Part shown: piece by piece, positions 5,690 to 7,745 of the stretch
Layout: each line of letters starts with the position of its first letter
Position numbering within the stretch: position 1 is the first letter of the stretch
NCBI GenBank assembly: GCA_050945075.1
Contig: JBMNSG010000115.1
Location: 1 to 7,745, forward strand
Reading direction: 5' to 3'
DNA length: 7,745 bases
From: UBA7485 sp050945075
GTDB taxonomy: Bacteria; Bacillota; Clostridia; Eubacteriales; Eubacteriaceae
The notes under the pieces: model-generated
The model's database searches: none
What the model was told of the DNA's origin: nothing
The model's input: only the letters and a program-made list of their open reading frames with translations
Translations under genes and position numbers: made by a program

Positions 5690-6253
5690 TTATGACAGAT
5701 GCTTTTGTTTATTGTGTCTGTTTATTTCGTTAAATCGGAAGTTATTTATTTGTTTATAAGTCAGAACAATACCAACCACTCCCGCAATAAATACAATCGG
5801 AGCAAGTCTCACAAATAAAAACTCAATGCCATGCAGTATAGTACCTGCAACAGCCAGTTCCGGTTCATTAAAATCCCAATTCAGATAAGAACTCTGCATA
5901 AATGCAAATGCAATATATATCACAACAATAGCAGCACATAAAGCAATAAGTATCCATCTGATGGTTTTCCTTTTTCTCTCGCTATTCTTTGCAAGCTGAA
6001 GATTGATAACCTCTAATTTCTCTGAAATAGTCTTTAATTCATCAGTATCGATTTCATCAACAGCTTCTCCAAGCAAAATGCTTACTGAAGCATCAAGTTC
6101 CTCTGCCAGCGCAATCAGCATACTGGAATCGGGAACCGATAGCCCATTCTCCCATTTCGATACCGTCTGCCTCACCACATTCAACTTAATAGCAAGTTCT
6201 TCCTGTGAGATTCCTTTTGATTTTCTTAGCCTCTTTATGTTTTCATTCAACAT
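5690..6253 (-). CDS. XRE-family HTH regulator with two C-terminal membrane segments
   Basis: A 187-residue DNA-binding protein. An N-terminal Cro/C1-type helix-turn-helix spans about 5-60 (IKRLRKSKGISQEELAIKLN, VVRQTVSKWENGLSVPDSS). An acidic, helical linker follows, then membrane segments at about 100-119 (WILIALCAAIVVIYIAFAFM) and 144-166 (RLAPIVFIAGVVGIVLTY region), and a basic tail. This is a common layout of Firmicutes membrane-tethered XRE regulators of unknown signal. The ATG at 6253 is chosen because AAGGAGG lies 8 nt upstream; an ATG two codons earlier is too close to that site. A palindrome upstream suggests autoregulation, and a terminator follows. It lies downstream of the RelB gene on the same strand, in the position where a toxin gene would be expected, but it is not a RelE-type toxin. 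Confidence 0.92.
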   Translation of the reverse strand: MLNENIKRLRKSKGISQEELAIKLNVVRQTVSKWENGLSVPDSSMLIALAEELDASVSILLGEAVDEIDTDELKTISEKLEVINLQLAKNSERKRKTIRWILIALCAAIVVIYIAFAFMQSSYLNWDFNEPELAVAGTILHGIEFLFVRLAPIVFIAGVVGIVLTYKQINNFRFNEINRHNKQKHLS

Positions 6254-6272
6254 AATCATTACCTCCTTTGCT

Positions 6273-6290
6273 TTTGATATCTCTATCAAA
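6273..6290. promoter_or_regulatory. Palindromic operator candidate for the XRE gene
   Basis: TTTGATA-TCTC-TATCAAA is a perfect 7-bp inverted repeat ending 19 nt upstream of the chosen start and just before the ribosome binding site. A further partial copy (CATCAAAACA) lies at 6291-6300. The position suits autorepression by the XRE protein. No clear -35/-10 pair is identified here. Confidence 0.55.
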
Positions 6291-6303
6291 CATCAAAACA
6301 GGC

Positions 6304-6320
6304 CGTTGCCGCAAGCAACG
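6304..6320 (-). repeat. Small hairpin between the RelB and XRE genes
   Basis: CGTTGC and GCAACG form a 6-bp stem around a 5-nt loop. On the minus strand it is followed by GCCTGTTTTGATG, a poor T-run. It may be a weak terminator or attenuator after the antitoxin gene. Confidence 0.4.
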
Positions 6321-6348
6321 CAAATTAACATCCATATAACTTCAGTCA

Positions 6349-6654
6349 TCACTTATAATCCTTGCGGATATCTGCAAACACCTGCTTCGCCGGTTTGGTA
6401 CGACCGGCAACCATGTCCGCGTATCCTTTCTCCAGCTCTGCATTCATTTCTTCCTCAGAGAGGGCATTCATATCTACAAGCTTTGCAGATGGGATTTTCA
6501 CCTCAAAGGGCAGGCCTCTTTGAAGAATGATTTGTCTGTAGAACATATTGATGGCGTTTGAGGCGGGAATGCCAAGCGCGGAAAGGATACTTTCTGCCTG
6601 TTCCTTTACATCCGGTTCGATTCGCGCGTATAAATTTGCTGATTTTGTAGACAT
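6349..6654 (-). CDS. RelB/DinJ-family type II antitoxin, without its toxin
   Basis: A 101-residue antitoxin of the RelB/DinJ family. Members bind DNA through an N-terminal ribbon-helix-helix and neutralise an mRNA-cutting RelE/YafQ-type toxin through the C-terminal part. The diagnostic block is at the N-terminus: SANLYARIEPDVKEQAESIL, then SALGIPASNAINMFYRQIIL, then QRGLPFEV at about residues 5-52. The rest is acidic and charged, as expected for the toxin-binding tail. The ATG at 6654 has AAGGAG 8 nt upstream. In this family the toxin gene normally follows directly or overlaps. Here the next 95 bp hold only a hairpin and the XRE leader, so the antitoxin is an orphan. It appears intact and has its own promoter. 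Confidence 0.9.
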   Translation of the reverse strand: MSTKSANLYARIEPDVKEQAESILSALGIPASNAINMFYRQIILQRGLPFEVKIPSAKLVDMNALSEEEMNAELEKGYADMVAGRTKPAKQVFADIRKDYK

Positions 6655-6692
6655 AATGATCGCTCCTTTTGAGAGATACTTCTAACGTCTAT

Positions 6693-6721
6693 TTTATACT
6701 CGTTTGTCAATACAATAGCAA
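6693..6721 (-). promoter_or_regulatory. Promoter of the RelB-type antitoxin gene
   Basis: Minus strand: TTGCTA, 17 bp, TATAAA (followed by AT), ending about 38 nt before the ATG at 6654. Both boxes are close to the sigma-A consensus. A TTGACA also lies inside the spacer but is too close to the -10 box to serve as its -35. Confidence 0.6.
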
Positions 6722-7140
6722 TACATATATGAAATTTTACAGTTTGTTCATCAGGCATCGATTTTCCCGATATCACTATTCATTTTGTTTCTGTACTTGA
6801 TTTACGAAAATTATGAGCATTTTCCCACAAGCGACGTACAGTGTTTTGATAGAGAAAATTTATATAATGAACACGAAAGAAATTATATTTCAAGAGGTGC
6901 AGTTTCCTGGAAAATACAAATTGTACCAACTGTGGCAGTACAGGCATATTTTTCATTCGGTTTTACCAGAACAAGATCTCCTTTCTAAGGTATGAGCAGA
7001 GAATCAAATGATGGTTAATGGAAGCAGCTTAACCGCAAGTTAAAAATTCGTCCCTCAAAGTTTCCAAATGCTCAATAGAATTCAAGCGTATGCCCGGTTA
7101 CAATAACAGCAGGGAAAAGACTAAAAAGGGGGGTGTATGA
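6722..7140. other. Intergenic stretch without a convincing gene
   Basis: AT-rich sequence between two divergently read genes. The only candidate is a 42-codon frame at 6867-6995 on the plus strand (MNTKEIIFQEVQFPGKYKLY and onward). A TATAAT overlaps its ATG and there is no ribosome binding site, so it is not called. Another frame at 6921-7010 contains C-T-N-C-G, too short to interpret. Near the right end, GGGGGG at 7130-7135 is the ribosome binding site of the next gene. Confidence 0.5.
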
Positions 7141-7745
7141 ATGGAAATCGGAGAGGTGCTGCGCAAAAAGCGGAAAGCGGCAGGGCTGACACAGGAACAG
7201 GTGGCAAACGCATTGGGAATTACTGCACCCGCCGTTAATAAATGGGAACACGGCCTGTCCTGTCCGGATTTGGCACTCCTGCCGGCCCTGGCGCGTCTGC
7301 TTAGAACAGATCCTAATACGCTGCTGTCCTTTCAGGAGAAGATGACAGACCGTGAAATCACATTCTTTACGAATCAGGTTGCGGAGAAAATACAGATGGA
7401 AGCTTTTACCGACGGCTTTGCCCTGGCAATGGACAAGCTGCGGGAATATCCGCACTGTATCAGGCTGCGGTCTGCGCTCGCTATGGTGTTGGATGGCGCG
7501 CTAATGATAACAGATCTGCCTGAGAGCGAAAAGGAGCCATATCATGAACAGATCAAGGCGCTCTACGAGCAGATAGCTCAATCTGACGATCCGGCGCTGG
7601 CTAATCCTGCAAAGTATATGCTGGCTTCTCAATACTTACAACAGGACGACTATGGATATGCACAGGAGCTGCTGGACCAGATGCCGGATGTTGATACGAC
7701 AGACAAGCGGACAGTACAGGCTGACCTTTATATAAAACAGGGCAG
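7141..7745 (+). CDS. XRE-family regulator with a helical TPR-like region (runs off right edge)
   Basis: 201 codons of an open gene. An N-terminal Cro/C1-type helix-turn-helix lies at about 1-55: VLRKKRKAAGLTQEQVANAL, then GITAPAVNKWEHGLSCPDLA. From about residue 70 the sequence is helical and rich in Leu/Ala, with tetratricopeptide-like features (NPAKYMLASQYLQQDDYGYA, QELLDQMPDV). Such proteins are cytoplasmic transcription regulators whose repeat region senses a peptide, ligand or partner, often beside ABC-transporter genes. The ATG at 7141 has a GGGGGG ribosome binding site 5-7 nt upstream. It faces away from the RelB and XRE genes. Any target operon would lie to the right, outside the window. 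Confidence 0.9.
   Translation, partial: MEIGEVLRKKRKAAGLTQEQVANALGITAPAVNKWEHGLSCPDLALLPALARLLRTDPNTLLSFQEKMTDREITFFTNQVAEKIQMEAFTDGFALAMDKLREYPHCIRLRSALAMVLDGALMITDLPESEKEPYHEQIKALYEQIAQSDDPALANPAKYMLASQYLQQDDYGYAQELLDQMPDVDTTDKRTVQADLYIKQG

Noticed and set aside
6254..6348. A remnant RelE-type toxin gene after the antitoxin
   Set aside because: Both strands were read and no toxin motif or frame of useful length was found.
6003..6530. A 175-codon plus-strand frame
   Set aside because: Low-complexity serine-rich translation opposite the XRE and RelB genes; a shadow.
6867..6995. A 42-codon peptide gene after a TATAAT
   Set aside because: The TATAAT overlaps the ATG, there is no ribosome binding site, and the composition does not suggest a toxin or signal peptide.
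7072..7455. A 127-codon minus-strand frame
   Set aside because: Opposite the XRE/TPR-like gene, which has a proper ribosome binding site and helix-turn-helix.

Overview
The window looks like accessory DNA from a gut-type Firmicute, most likely class Clostridia. The reasons are the tandem large serine recombinases with a SHOCT-type leader gene, the tape-measure and LysM lysin relics, the RelB/DinJ antitoxin, strong AGGAGG ribosome binding sites and the overall codon style. There are no rRNA or tRNA genes and no CRISPR array. The species cannot be named from the sequence alone.

Left third (1-3611, minus strand): an integrase operon read right to left. A 63-residue SHOCT-like protein is followed by a full-length serine recombinase (519 aa, TTG start). 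Next is a 140-residue protein with recombinase-domain sequence but no catalytic domain, and then a second full-size serine recombinase that runs off the left edge. The last three genes overlap by 4 nt and 1 nt, so they are probably translationally coupled. Upstream, still on the minus strand, lie a rho-independent terminator and the last 65 codons of a LysM cell-wall hydrolase, probably a phage endolysin.

Middle (3931-5690): a scarred mosaic. From 3931 to about 4500 no intact gene is visible. Three short sequences resemble the VE(T/C)VV region near the 3' end of the 23S rRNA uracil methyltransferase gene rumA/rlmD. The clearest reads GHVETVVLMSRVEGK and then stops. This region of rumA is a known integration target for Gram-positive mobile elements. 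Several inverted repeats and three copies of ATTAGATGTT spaced about 30 bp apart follow; the latter may be an insertion-sequence end. A complete SAM-dependent methyltransferase gene of the LCM/Tcmp type lies on the plus strand, opposite to the phage-like genes. Behind it, on the minus strand, is the first ~56 codons of a phage tail tape-measure gene whose start codon appears to have mutated to ATA.

Right part (5641-7745): a minus-strand XRE regulator with two membrane segments, its own terminator and a palindromic operator candidate; then an orphan RelB/DinJ antitoxin with a good promoter; a 420-bp stretch without a convincing gene; and the start of a plus-strand XRE regulator with a helical, TPR-like C-terminal region, cut by the window edge.

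Interpretation: tape measure, LysM lysin, SHOCT protein and recombinases share one strand and the order expected for the right arm of a serine-integrase prophage or phage-derived element. The genes between tape measure and lysin are gone, and foreign cargo occupies the gap. The recombinases appear intact within the window while the structural genes are broken, so this may be a decayed prophage or a recombinase-driven island that has collected cargo.
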